This document shows positions 28,016 to 36,505 of a stretch of 64,000 nucleotides of DNA, one piece after another. The stretch is from assembly GCF_007748175.1 (NCBI RefSeq), contig NZ_CP037422.1, positions 4,914,334-4,978,333 of the forward strand. Direction: 5' to 3'. The translations under genes and the position numbers were made by a program. Below the pieces are notes generated by a model. It saw nothing but the letters and a program-made list of their open reading frames with translations, was not told the DNA's origin and did no database searches. The stretch's first letter is position 1; each line of letters starts with the position of its first letter. Source of the DNA: Gimesia aquarii. GTDB lineage: Bacteria; Planctomycetota; Planctomycetia; Planctomycetales; Planctomycetaceae.

Positions 28016-28429
28016 CTACGGCTTATTTTGATAAGGGTTTCCGTACCCATCTTGCAGTTGAAATGCTCCGTTTTCAAAATGCACACAAACCCAGATCGGC
28101 TCTTTGGCTGTTCCTCCGATCCAGTAAAAGCGACGGCGATTTTTTGTCCCGTGATAAACTGTCGGAACACCTTTAAAAAGTGGGCCATCAATCATGCTGG
28201 GATTCTTTTCAAAATAGCGTGATAATAATTTCGTGTCCGACTTACCAAGAGAGTCTTCCCGCTGCCAGTTTGTTCCATCGATCTTGAACACTTCAGGCGG
28301 ATGAATCTCTATCGGAGTTATTTCACTGGCAACGTTTCCTGAGCAGCTAGTTGCCATTCCGATTACTGTTGACAACAATACTGTTTTGCAAAACAGTATT
28401 TTAAAAGAATGATTCATAAAAAAATTCAT
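28016..28429 (-). CDS. Small probable lipoprotein, function unknown
   Basis: About 137 residues. The N-terminus MNHSFKILFCKTVLLSTVIGMATSCSG looks like a lipoprotein signal with Cys after ATS; ATG at 28429 or 28417 could start it, and the larger frame reaching 28630 overlaps the upstream gene and is unlikely. The mature part contains NWQREDSLGKSDTKLLSRYF, GVPTVYHG and FYWIGGTAKEPIWVCVHFENG. It follows the DUF1559 gene by 43 bases, an arrangement typical for small lipoproteins linked to DUF1559 genes in planctomycetes. Confidence 0.6.
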   Translation of the reverse strand: MNFFMNHSFKILFCKTVLLSTVIGMATSCSGNVASEITPIEIHPPEVFKIDGTNWQREDSLGKSDTKLLSRYFEKNPSMIDGPLFKGVPTVYHGTKNRRRFYWIGGTAKEPIWVCVHFENGAFQLQDGYGNPYQNKP

Positions 28430-28472
28430 GGGTGTAATTAGATTCAAAGTTCGTTTAAGAAAGTTATGTCTC

Positions 28473-29441
28473 TTAAAATTCGCCAATTGTTTTTCCGTCA
28501 GCACGACTAAACAGGTTGCGTAGTGTTTCCAAATCAACGTTTTCGCCAAGAAAACGTACACTCCCGTCACATAACAGAATATTGGCTCCTCCCACGTGTA
28601 AACTACGCGCACCTGAAATGACTTCTCCATGATGAGCTACATCGGGGCTATTGGAATTTGGTGAAAAATAACCATGGACCAAACAGTGGTATCCGGTACT
28701 TCGTATCCAGGATCCTGCGCGTCTGCCTTCATAACTGCTTGCTGCAATAGCGTTGAGAGCGTCTGAAGTTGAAACACAGGGAGGGCCACCGCTGACACGT
28801 TTCATCTGTCGGTCAGGGTTAATTAAAGTTGTTGTATCTGGTCCTCGATCACCAAAGAGCGTTTCCGCCATGAAAATTGTATTGGTCAAACCGTCGGTGA
28901 TGTCCCGAAAGCGGGTGGAGGAACCGCGCCAGAACAATCCGTCATTTTCACTCGAACAATACTCGGTATTTAATCCAGAGCCTCCGTTAACCATGTAATT
29001 CGTACCAGCCCAAATCGTTCCATTATCGTCAGTGTAGTGAACTTTTCCCGCATCACTGGGACACATGAAAATAGGTAGAGTTTGTTTAGCGACATCTACG
29101 AGATTGGGATTCAATGTTGGTGCCCAAGGAAGTCCAAATAACAAGGGTTCCCTGAAATCAATCAGGTTATGAAGATTTCCCTGGTCAATATATGGCAGTA
29201 GCTGGGCTGAAGGAGAATAGTTGTAGAGTGAAGAAGATGCCATAAGAGGCAGTCGAGAATGAGCGTCATAATAATTGTGTAACGCCAGTCCCAATTGCTT
29301 GAGGTTGTTCTTGCATTGCGTCCGCCGTGCGGCTTCGCGTGCCATTTGAACCGCTGGCAGTAACAGGGCGATTAAGATCGCAATAATTGCTATGACTACT
29401 AACAACTCAATCAGCGTAAATCCGCGTCGTTTTTGTTTCAT
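28473..29441 (-). CDS. DUF1559 protein with prepilin-type N-terminus
   Basis: 322 residues. The N-terminus is a type IV prepilin/pseudopilin leader: RRGFTLIELLVVIAIIAILIALLLPAV, with the G-F cleavage site and Glu at +5. DUF1559 follows (AREAARRTQCKNNLKQLGLALHNYYDAH), and the closing H-x9-DG motif is HVGGANILLCDGSVRFL. Planctomycete genomes carry many paralogues; they are presumed to be processed by PilD and assembled or anchored at the envelope, but their function is not established. AGGA lies upstream of the ATG. A 19-bp dyad is 24-42 bases upstream. Confidence 0.93.
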   Translation of the reverse strand: MKQKRRGFTLIELLVVIAIIAILIALLLPAVQMAREAARRTQCKNNLKQLGLALHNYYDAHSRLPLMASSSLYNYSPSAQLLPYIDQGNLHNLIDFREPLLFGLPWAPTLNPNLVDVAKQTLPIFMCPSDAGKVHYTDDNGTIWAGTNYMVNGGSGLNTEYCSSENDGLFWRGSSTRFRDITDGLTNTIFMAETLFGDRGPDTTTLINPDRQMKRVSGGPPCVSTSDALNAIAASSYEGRRAGSWIRSTGYHCLVHGYFSPNSNSPDVAHHGEVISGARSLHVGGANILLCDGSVRFLGENVDLETLRNLFSRADGKTIGEF

Positions 29442-29843
29442 GTTTCTTTTCCTATTTCAATGTGGATTAACGATCCGTTAATCAATAATGGCTTGTCAGT
29501 TTGAAAAAAATTGAGTTTCGTTATTACTCTTATAATTGATATATAGTAACATGTGATAATTGTATGTAAATGCACAACTATTGCAAAAACACATTTTGCA
29601 AATTTTTTCTAGAGAAAAGAGAAAGTCGAGGATGAGACAGAGGCGAGGGCTAGATTTGTCGAGCAATAAGTCAGATTAGTTTACTTATGAAAAGAGATGG
29701 GATCGGCTCCAAGATAAGAGCCGTTTTGCATGCAGATGATTAAAAATCGCCACAGTTAGAAACGCTAAGAAATAATGGGCTATCTTATTCGTTGTACGAT
29801 TTGCAAGTTGTAAAGAAAGGTTTATAAAAAGCAGAACCAATCA
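29442..29843. other. 402-base gap with a dyad and two plus-strand hairpins
   Basis: Between the DUF1559 start and the YihY stop, both on the minus strand. It contains a dyad at 29465-29483, hairpin TTGCAAAA-acaca-TTTTGCAA followed by six T (29581-29608), and hairpin CGGCTC-caagataa-GAGCCG followed by TTTT (29704-29727). The two hairpins are oriented as plus-strand terminators although no plus-strand gene precedes them. No open frame was seen. Confidence 0.5.
29465..29483. promoter_or_regulatory. Dyad operator candidate upstream of the DUF1559 gene
   Basis: GATTAACG-ATC-CGTTAATC: perfect 8-bp arms around a 3-base centre, 24-42 bases upstream of the DUF1559 ATG on the minus strand. Size and position suit a dimeric repressor or activator site. 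Confidence 0.4.
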
Positions 29844-30749
29844 TTATGCTTTGTTTTCTGCCCTTTGTTTAGCTGAGCGGTAGATAACTCCATTGATTTC
29901 TCCACCCATCATGAGAATTGCACCTGTCAAATATAACCAGGCAAGAAGTACGATGAAGCCTCCTAAAGTACCGTAAGTTTCGTTGTAATGAGCAAAGTTT
30001 TCAACATACATACGAAACCCCTGTAACATAATTACCCAACTAATGACGACAAACAGGCTACCGGGGGTGATGATTTTCCAGGGAAGTTTCACACTCGGAA
30101 CAACCCAATAGATCACGGATGTTGAAATCAACATAAATCCACAGGCAATCGACCAGCGGACGCCTGCAGAAAGTAGCAGGTGTAACCAGGGGGTATAAAA
30201 ATATTTCAGTACGATTTGTGCTAGTTCGGGGCCAAGTACTAAAAGAATTACGGAAATTAAAAACAACAATAGGACTCCAAATGTCAATAGCAGTGAGAGA
30301 CCACCTGCTTTCCAGAAGGTTCGCCTCTGATCGACTTCGAAAATCGCATCCAAACCTGTTCCCATGGTGAAAAACAAGCGTGTTCCTCCCAAGCTGAGCA
30401 AAGCTAAGCCAGCCATGATGAGACTATAAGTGGAATTCTTTTGAATATCCTCTATTTGAGCAAATAGCATTTGAGAAACAGTAGTGGGAAGTCCTTGATT
30501 GATTGCATTTTCCATACTGACGATGACGCCTCTGATCGGTAATTGCGCCGTACACGCAATAATGACAATCAGTAATGGAACAAGTGTAAACATCGCATAA
30601 TATGCAAACTGAGCACTTTGTGCGCTGAGTCGATGTTTGTTATATCCCCTCACAGCCTGCCTGATTAAATTCCAGGGAGTGAGTCCTCCAAACTTCCACA
30701 TTGCTCGAAATCCAATTTTTCCGAGTTGAATTTGTTTCTGCTCTGTCAT
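29844..30749 (-). CDS. YihY/virulence factor BrkB family membrane protein
   Basis: 301 residues with about six membrane helices. The family opening is seen: AVRGYNKHRLSAQSAQFAYYAMFTLVPLLIVIIA, then VDQRRTFWKAGGLSLLLTFGVLLL and a final YNETYGTLGGFIVLLAWLYLTGAILMMGGEINGVI. Proteins of this family are inner-membrane, once called RNase BN, with unclear transport or assembly roles. It is divergent from the lipoprotein gene at 30971 and appears monocistronic. Confidence 0.9.
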   Translation of the reverse strand: MTEQKQIQLGKIGFRAMWKFGGLTPWNLIRQAVRGYNKHRLSAQSAQFAYYAMFTLVPLLIVIIACTAQLPIRGVIVSMENAINQGLPTTVSQMLFAQIEDIQKNSTYSLIMAGLALLSLGGTRLFFTMGTGLDAIFEVDQRRTFWKAGGLSLLLTFGVLLLFLISVILLVLGPELAQIVLKYFYTPWLHLLLSAGVRWSIACGFMLISTSVIYWVVPSVKLPWKIITPGSLFVVISWVIMLQGFRMYVENFAHYNETYGTLGGFIVLLAWLYLTGAILMMGGEINGVIYRSAKQRAENKA

Positions 30750-30837
30750 ATCAAACCACTCGTAAGTTATGCAGTTAAATGATTTAGGTGTTTTCGGACT
30801 TCAAGATCTTAGCGAATTTCTTGATCGTTAAAATTGA

Positions 30838-30843
30838 TATAAT
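30838..30843 (+). promoter_or_regulatory. -10-like TATAAT upstream of the lipoprotein gene
   Basis: A perfect TATAAT in the divergent region; no good -35 at 16-18 bases is present and the implied leader is about 120 bases, so this is tentative. Confidence 0.2.
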
Positions 30844-30970
30844 CATTAAAGATTAACATTTTGAAATGTCGATAAATTTGATGATAGGGGTACTTTTCTA
30901 AATAGACCTCTATTTTTTGAGCGAATTCTTGCTTCATGTATTCAAATTTAGAGATTAACCGGATTTCAAA

Positions 30971-31615
30971 ATGCATTCATTGCTGAAAATAAGTGCTGGG
31001 ATTTTACTTTGTCTGCCATTAACAGGATGCGTAGGACCAGGCTATTATGATCCTTCGACAGGAATGGTTTGTGGTGGCGAATTTTATGGTCCAACTAACT
31101 TTGTAGATGATATCAAATGTTCGCTTTCTGAACACCGTGCTCATCGAATGAGGAAACGTTGTTGTAATCCCTGTCGAAGCTGTTGCAAAAAGGGGTGTAG
31201 GAGATCAATTCCTGCGATGGTAGCTTCCGGCACCTTTAATATTCAGGGACCAGTTGATTCTTATGTTCCAGAAACTTATGCACCAGAAACTTATGCACCA
31301 GAAACATACGCTCCACAAACATATGCTCCAGAATCCAGTTGTCCGCATTGTGGACCTCAAGGATCTAATATGAGTCCGGGGGAAATCATAGGGTCACCAA
31401 CTACGGTTGTTCCTCAAAAAATCGCGCCAGTTCCTGAGAATTCTCATAATGGTATTCTCAACAAACCTGCTCCCGCACCCGCTGCAGAGGATCCAATGCC
31501 GAAGTCGAGTTCAGTACCACCGGCTATGTTGCATACTCCTACCGTAATTCCTGATGCTGCGATTCATCAACAGGGAACACGACGAGTCCAATGGGTTCCT
31601 GCTCAGGTTCACTAA
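30971..31615 (+). CDS. Cys-rich lipoprotein with PETYA repeats, function unknown
   Basis: 214 residues. Signal peptide with lipobox LTGC (C20) marks a lipoprotein. The next part is GPGYYDPSTGMVCGGEFYGPTNF, then a basic cysteine cluster RKRCCNPCRSCCKKGCRR (about 58-75). A tandem run of four five-residue units, P-E/Q-T-Y-A (about 100-119), is followed by CPHCG and a proline-rich tail (PAPAPAAEDP). It resembles low-complexity envelope proteins of planctomycetes. The adjoining beta-helix gene follows in the same direction. No enzymatic motif is seen. Confidence 0.75.
   Translation: MHSLLKISAGILLCLPLTGCVGPGYYDPSTGMVCGGEFYGPTNFVDDIKCSLSEHRAHRMRKRCCNPCRSCCKKGCRRSIPAMVASGTFNIQGPVDSYVPETYAPETYAPETYAPQTYAPESSCPHCGPQGSNMSPGEIIGSPTTVVPQKIAPVPENSHNGILNKPAPAPAAEDPMPKSSSVPPAMLHTPTVIPDAAIHQQGTRRVQWVPAQVH
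31268..31327 (+). repeat. Four tandem 15-bp repeats coding P-E/Q-T-Y-A
   Basis: Units start at 31268, 31283, 31298 and 31313; the first two are nearly identical in sequence (CCAGAAACTTATGCA), the third and fourth have drifted (CATACGCT, ACATATGCT variants). An additional partial CCAGAA follows. In-frame expansion by slippage would change only repeat number. Confidence 0.85.
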
Positions 31616-31648
31616 GCCAAATTGAATTCACAGCTGTTGCAAAAGAGA

Positions 31649-33118
31649 ATGTTCAGGAGAAATTGGGTGTATCAAAATGGTTACTTTAATCGAGAAGATG
31701 CCCCAATTCTCAGTTTCCTGGTTTTGAAATACCTTGTATATATCTCTTGTATTTCTCTGTGCTTCTCAGCAGCAAATGTCGAGTCTGCGATTTATCGAGT
31801 GGGCTTTGATCAAAAATATAAACAGGTGGAAAAAGTTCCCTGGGAAAGTTTGGTGGCCGGGGACGAAGTGCATATTCATTGGCGGCCGCAGCCTTATCAT
31901 TCGAAGTGGGTAATCTGCCGGCGGGGAACAAAAGATAAACCGATTATCATAAAGGGAATTCCTTCTGATAAAGGGGAATTACCTGTAATCGATGGACGTC
32001 GGGCGATGACCCGTCCCGAGTTGCGATACTGGGGAGAACAGCGAGGGATCATCAAGATTGGTGGTGCCCGCGATCCAGCTGATACCATGCCTGCTTATAT
32101 CGTAATTGAGAATCTGGATATTCGTAGTGCGCGGCCGGCTTTTTTTTACTTTAGCTCAGATGGTTTACAGAAGTACTTTCAAAATGCGGCTGCTATTTTT
32201 ATTGAAAAAGGCGAACATATTACGATTCGAAATTGTTATTTGCACGATTGCGGAAATGGCCTGTTTGTTGCATATGAATCAAAAGATTTATTAATTGAGA
32301 ACTGTTCTATTTATCACAACGGTATCTCAGACAGTTATTATGAGCACAATGTCTACACGGAGGCGGCCGGAATCACATTTCAGGGAAACTACCTGGGTCC
32401 ATTACGAAAAGAATGTTTGGGAAATAATCTCAAAGACCGCTCTGCCGGTTTAGTTGTACGATACAACTGGATTGAAGGTGGAAATCGTGCGTTGGATCTT
32501 GTCGATTCTGAAGGCGGCGATACGATTCGCTATGATCCTCGGTACCGCACGACTTATGTTTACGGTAACGTGCTCGTCAAGCAGAAAGACTCCCCCAATA
32601 GCCAGGTAATTCACTATGGTGGTGACAGTGGTGATGAAAGCGCTTATCGCAAAGGGACCCTCTTTTTATATAACAATACGATAGTTTCAAGGAGGGCGTC
32701 CACAACATTGGTGAGGTTATCTACCAACGCAGAGCATCTGGATTGTCGTAACAACATCTTATATACATCACACGCAGGAAAAAGCTTTGCAATTCTAGAT
32801 GAAGAGGGGACAGCTAATCTCAGTCATAACTGGTTAAAAAAAGGTTGGAAGAACGCTCACTCCCGAAGTTTTGGGAAAGTAAGTTCGGAAGATGATATCT
32901 ATTCCGGTGACGATCCCGGATTTCAGAACGCAGAAAAGAATCTATTTTTTCTCACTCCTCATTCTGCTTGTCTGAGCAAGGCAGTGGCTCTACCAGGACC
33001 TGTGCTGAAAAACTTTCCGGTAAACAAGCAGTTTCAAGGACCACGGGGTACAACTGCACGCCCCGCAGATTCCTTAAAAGATCTCGGGGCTTTGGGCAGA
33101 CAAACAAAGAAAAAATAA
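31649..33118 (+). CDS. Right-handed parallel beta-helix exported protein
   Basis: About 489 residues from the ATG at 31649 (a TTG at 31622 is in frame). A hydrophobic segment at about 22-42 (FLVLKYLVYISCISLCFSAA) acts as signal or anchor. The body begins like polysaccharide-lyase-type helices: GDEVHIHWRPQPYHSKWVICRRGTKDKPIIIKGI, and shows coils such as YIVIENLDIRSARPAF, EHITIRNCYLHDCGNGLFVAYESKDLLIENCSIYHNG and VRYNWIEGGNRALDLVDSEGG. A carbohydrate-binding or lyase role is possible but no catalytic residues can be assigned. It converges on pepA with only 10 bases between stops. Confidence 0.8.
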   Translation: MFRRNWVYQNGYFNREDAPILSFLVLKYLVYISCISLCFSAANVESAIYRVGFDQKYKQVEKVPWESLVAGDEVHIHWRPQPYHSKWVICRRGTKDKPIIIKGIPSDKGELPVIDGRRAMTRPELRYWGEQRGIIKIGGARDPADTMPAYIVIENLDIRSARPAFFYFSSDGLQKYFQNAAAIFIEKGEHITIRNCYLHDCGNGLFVAYESKDLLIENCSIYHNGISDSYYEHNVYTEAAGITFQGNYLGPLRKECLGNNLKDRSAGLVVRYNWIEGGNRALDLVDSEGGDTIRYDPRYRTTYVYGNVLVKQKDSPNSQVIHYGGDSGDESAYRKGTLFLYNNTIVSRRASTTLVRLSTNAEHLDCRNNILYTSHAGKSFAILDEEGTANLSHNWLKKGWKNAHSRSFGKVSSEDDIYSGDDPGFQNAEKNLFFLTPHSACLSKAVALPGPVLKNFPVNKQFQGPRGTTARPADSLKDLGALGRQTKKK

Positions 33119-33128
33119 TGACTTGTAA

Positions 33129-34628
33129 TCAATTACTAGGTTTGAATTGATTCGCAACTTCGACTAGAGTTTTGACCATACAACCAGTCCCACCACCTTC
33201 ACGGTGCGGCAGATTCGTGGAAGCAAATGCGGGGCCTGCGATATCAAGATGAACCCAGGGTGTTTCATTAACGAAATTTTCCAGAAACTTGGCAGCCGTA
33301 ATCGCTCCACCCCAGCGAGTTCCAACATTCTTCAAATCTGCAACATCACTCTTCAATTGCTCAGCAAACTGAGGAAGCATAGGCATTTCCCAGACATCCT
33401 CTCCAGTGGTTTTGGCAGCATTTTGAACCGTTTTGGACCAGTCTTCGTCGTTAGAAAAGAGACCAGTCACTTCTTCCCCTAACGCAACCACACAGGCACC
33501 TGTTAACGTCGCAAGATCGATTACTTTTGTTGCTCCTCGATCAACGGCGAAAGTGAGAACATCTGCCAGCACGAGTCGCCCCTCGGCATCCGTATTGAGT
33601 ACTTCGATTGTTTTTCCGTTGCGCGCAGTCAGTACGTCTCCCAGTTTATAAGACGAGCCATTCACCATGTTTTCGACTAATCCCATGTAGCCAACAACAT
33701 TTATGGGCAAATTTAGTCGCGCGATGGCGGCCATCGCACCTAGTACAGCTGCAGCACCACCCATGTCACATTTCATGGTTTTCATCCCATCACTGGGTTT
33801 GAGAGAGAGCCCTCCACTATCAAAGGTGACTCCTTTTCCAACCAGTGCCAGAGTGGGGGCAGAGGGCTCGGCACCTTGATGTTTGAGAATTGCCAGGCGC
33901 GGAGGCTGATCACTGCCTTGTGCAACAGCGAGCATAGAGCCCATTTTTTCTTGTTTAAGTTGATTCTCATCCAGAATTTCAGACTCTAATCCGTATGCAT
34001 ATGCGATTTCTTTTGTGCGGTCTGCGAAACTGATCGGAAAAATGTCTCCGGCGTGTCGATTCACCATTTCTCGTGCCAGATTGATCGATTCACCTAAAAC
34101 AGTTCCCAGTTCAATAGCTTTTTGGTAAGCAGTCTGATCTATAGATTCAGTACCTATAAGCAAAATATCTTGGAACGGAAACCGGGCTGCTTCCTTACGA
34201 TACAGTTCTTGTCCGACCGCGCCCACGACCATAGAGGAGCTAATCAATTCTGCTGAATGTTTTGGTGTGATCGAAGTATTTTCTACCTCAGGAAGAAGAA
34301 CGGCTATACGGGTATTCTCTTTGTTGGAGATCGCGCGGGCGGTTGTTAACATTGCTTTTTCGAATGCAGCTGCGGAAAGCTCTGTCGCAGAGCCAAGGCC
34401 GACTAACATGATTCGCTGCGTTTTGATCTCTGTTAAGCCGAGCAAACTAGAGGTTGACGCCAGTTTGCCTGTGAAGTCTTCGCTTTCTCGTAATCGTGTG
34501 ATCAATCCACCTAGCGTTTCATCCAATCGAGCAACCGTATCAGGTAAAGGCTCAGATTCTAAAAGTCCAATGACTAACCAGTCAGCAGAAACAGATGAAA
34601 TCGATTCATTCGTCAATTGTATAGCCAT
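33129..34628 (-). CDS. pepA: Leucyl aminopeptidase (M17)
   Basis: 499 residues, normal length for M17 aminopeptidases that remove N-terminal residues with two metal ions in the cytoplasm. Conserved core motifs: VGKGVTFDSGGLSLKP (metal/catalytic Lys), MKTMKCDMGGAAAVLGA, and the signature NTDAEGRLVLADVL, then VIDLATLTGACVVALG and the C-terminal GPAFASTNLPHREGGGTGCMV. The N-terminal domain is intact. Likely its own transcription unit, divergent from the nitrilase gene. Confidence 0.95.
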   Translation of the reverse strand: MAIQLTNESISSVSADWLVIGLLESEPLPDTVARLDETLGGLITRLRESEDFTGKLASTSSLLGLTEIKTQRIMLVGLGSATELSAAAFEKAMLTTARAISNKENTRIAVLLPEVENTSITPKHSAELISSSMVVGAVGQELYRKEAARFPFQDILLIGTESIDQTAYQKAIELGTVLGESINLAREMVNRHAGDIFPISFADRTKEIAYAYGLESEILDENQLKQEKMGSMLAVAQGSDQPPRLAILKHQGAEPSAPTLALVGKGVTFDSGGLSLKPSDGMKTMKCDMGGAAAVLGAMAAIARLNLPINVVGYMGLVENMVNGSSYKLGDVLTARNGKTIEVLNTDAEGRLVLADVLTFAVDRGATKVIDLATLTGACVVALGEEVTGLFSNDEDWSKTVQNAAKTTGEDVWEMPMLPQFAEQLKSDVADLKNVGTRWGGAITAAKFLENFVNETPWVHLDIAGPAFASTNLPHREGGGTGCMVKTLVEVANQFKPSN

Positions 34629-34714
34629 TCGTTGTCCAAATCCCTTTATCGTGAGTACACGTCAGATTATGATAAGTTGATTCCATAGTCTAACAAAATA
34701 GGAGTAAAAACCAA

Positions 34715-35671
34715 ATGAGAGATATCAGAATTGCTGCTGCTCAGTTTGAAAATCGTAATGGTGATAAAGCATATAATTTACAACGAATTCGTGAACTCTC
34801 AAAACAGGCTGTGGAACAGGGAGCAGAAATTGTTAGCTTTCATGAGTGCTGCATTCCTGCTTACACGTTTGTGCAATCATTTTCAAAAGAAGAGTTAGCT
34901 GATCTGTCCGAACCTGTTCCCAACGGTCCAAGTACTCAGGAATTAATGAAAATCTCACAAGAAGTGGGCGTTCCTATTTTGGCGGGACTTTTAGAATTGG
35001 ATCAGGGAGAAATTTACAATACCTATATTTGCGTCGATGGGACAGAACTGGTCGCTCGATATCGAAAGCTACATGCATTTGTAAATGCTCATGTGGCTTC
35101 TGGCAATGAATATGTTGTATTTGATGTGCGCGATTGTCGCTGTGGTATCCTGATATGTTATGATAATAATATCATCGAGAATGTCCGTATGACGACGATG
35201 CTGGGCGCTGACATTATTTTTATGCCACATGTTACTTGTTGTCTGCCTTCAGTCATGCCCGGTCGTGGTCTGGTTGATCCGGAACTATGGCATAACCGTG
35301 ATCGAGACCCAGTTCGACTGCGACAGGAATTCGAAGGGCCCAAGGGGAAAGGTTGGTTGATGCGCTGGCTACCGGCGCGTGCCTATGATAACGGCATCTA
35401 TGCAATTTTCACGAATCCGGTTGGAATGGATGATGATGAAGTGAAACCAGGGCTTTCGATGATTTTGGATCCGTATGGTGAGATTATCGCTGAGTGTACC
35501 AAGTTGGGTGATGATGTCGTTGTCGCTTTATGCACGGCAGAAAAAATACCCCCATCAAGTGGACGCCGCTATATTCGAGCGCGGCGTCCCGATTTGTATG
35601 GGAAGCTTGTCGAAGCTCCTAAAGAACCTCCGGTGACTCAACCTGGATGGGAATTAAAACCATCGGGTTAA
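34715..35671 (+). CDS. Carbon-nitrogen hydrolase (nitrilase superfamily)
   Basis: 318 residues. The catalytic triad is visible: E44 in SFHECCIPAY, K118 in YRKLHAF, and C148 in CGILICYDNN. The family fold starts RIAAAQFENRNGDKAYNL. Such enzymes hydrolyse or condense amides and nitriles; the N-carbamoylputrescine/beta-ureidopropionase type is possible, but the precise substrate is not set by these motifs. The gene ends only 3 bases from the convergent queC stop. The Shine-Dalgarno is GGAG about 9 bases upstream. Confidence 0.88.
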   Translation: MRDIRIAAAQFENRNGDKAYNLQRIRELSKQAVEQGAEIVSFHECCIPAYTFVQSFSKEELADLSEPVPNGPSTQELMKISQEVGVPILAGLLELDQGEIYNTYICVDGTELVARYRKLHAFVNAHVASGNEYVVFDVRDCRCGILICYDNNIIENVRMTTMLGADIIFMPHVTCCLPSVMPGRGLVDPELWHNRDRDPVRLRQEFEGPKGKGWLMRWLPARAYDNGIYAIFTNPVGMDDDEVKPGLSMILDPYGEIIAECTKLGDDVVVALCTAEKIPPSSGRRYIRARRPDLYGKLVEAPKEPPVTQPGWELKPSG

Positions 35672-35674
35672 ATT

Positions 35675-36373
35675 TTAATTCGATTTGAGAGCGGGATCAC
35701 TGAAGCCTGCCTCCTGAAAACCTTTGGCGCGTAACTGACACGAGTCACAATGCCCACAGGGCATGCCATCAGGTAATGGATCGTAGCAGCTGTGTGTTAA
35801 GCCATAGTCGACACCCAGTTCCATTCCTTTTTTGATAATCTCAGCCTTTGTTAGAGAGATGAGTGGAGTATGCACGTTCCATCTACCATCGCCTTCTACG
35901 CCAGATTTTGTCGCTAAGGTCGCGGTTTTCTGAAAAGCCTGGATGAATTCGGGACGACAATCAGGATAGCCACTATAATCAACCGCATTCACACCGATAA
36001 ATAAATCAAAGGCATTCAAAGTTTCTGCCCAGGCTAATGCCAGCGAAAGAAACACAGTATTTCGCGCAGGTACATAAGTAATGGGAATGCCGGTTTCTAA
36101 ATCGTGTTCAGAACGGTCTTTGGGAACATCGATATCAGCTGTGAGTGCCGATCCACCAAAAACGCGCAGATCGAGTGGAAAGATCACAAACTGTTTCACA
36201 TCAAACGATCGACAGACTTTTTTCGCGGCTTCGAGTTCATGTCGATGTCGCTGACCATAGTCGAATGAGAGCGCGTATAGTTCAAATCCAGCATTTGCGG
36301 CGATGGCCAATACGGTTGCAGAATCGAGTCCGCCACTGACAAGAATGACGGCTTTGCGAGAACTGGTTGTCAT
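35675..36373 (-). CDS. queC: 7-cyano-7-deazaguanine synthase
   Basis: 232 residues, catalysing ATP-dependent conversion of 7-carboxy-7-deazaguanine to preQ0 in queuosine synthesis. N-terminal PP-loop SGGLDSAT (13-20), [15 protein letters not shown], then [19 protein letters not shown] and [17 protein letters not shown], all QueC-specific. C-terminal zinc site has C...CGHCDSC (about 195-211). Start has AGGAG 11 bases before the ATG. No other queuosine gene is next to it. Confidence 0.95.
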   Translation of the reverse strand: MTTSSRKAVILVSGGLDSATVLAIAANAGFELYALSFDYGQRHRHELEAAKKVCRSFDVKQFVIFPLDLRVFGGSALTADIDVPKDRSEHDLETGIPITYVPARNTVFLSLALAWAETLNAFDLFIGVNAVDYSGYPDCRPEFIQAFQKTATLATKSGVEGDGRWNVHTPLISLTKAEIIKKGMELGVDYGLTHSCYDPLPDGMPCGHCDSCQLRAKGFQEAGFSDPALKSN

Positions 36374-36404
36374 CGATAAAAATACTCCTGAGATTGATTT
36401 GCGC

Positions 36405-36431
36405 TAAAAAGAAAGCTATCAGGAGCGATAG
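36405..36431 (-). terminator. Weak terminator after the third DUF1501 gene
   Basis: On the minus strand CTATC-gctcct-GATAG (36431-36416) is followed by a T-rich run CTTTCTTTTT. Five-base stem only. It lies between the DUF1501 stop (36506) and the queC start. Confidence 0.35.
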
Positions 36432-36505
36432 TGTGATGCAATCCCGTTGCAATCATCGATTAAATATTTTCACTAACTCTAGCAGAAAATAAAATCGCGA
36501 TAAAT

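Noticed and set aside
28430-28630. Longer N-terminus of the small lipoprotein gene
   Set aside because: It would overlap the DUF1559 3' end and put about 70 unrelated residues before a clear lipoprotein signal.
31268-31327. Short tandem repeats as a CRISPR-like array
   Set aside because: Fifteen-base units without spacers, in frame within a lipoprotein gene; they encode a protein repeat.
36437-36454. Direct repeat TGCAATC with 11-base period upstream of queC as a regulatory site
   Set aside because: Only two short copies beyond a weak terminator; no support that they form a site or a preQ1 riboswitch.
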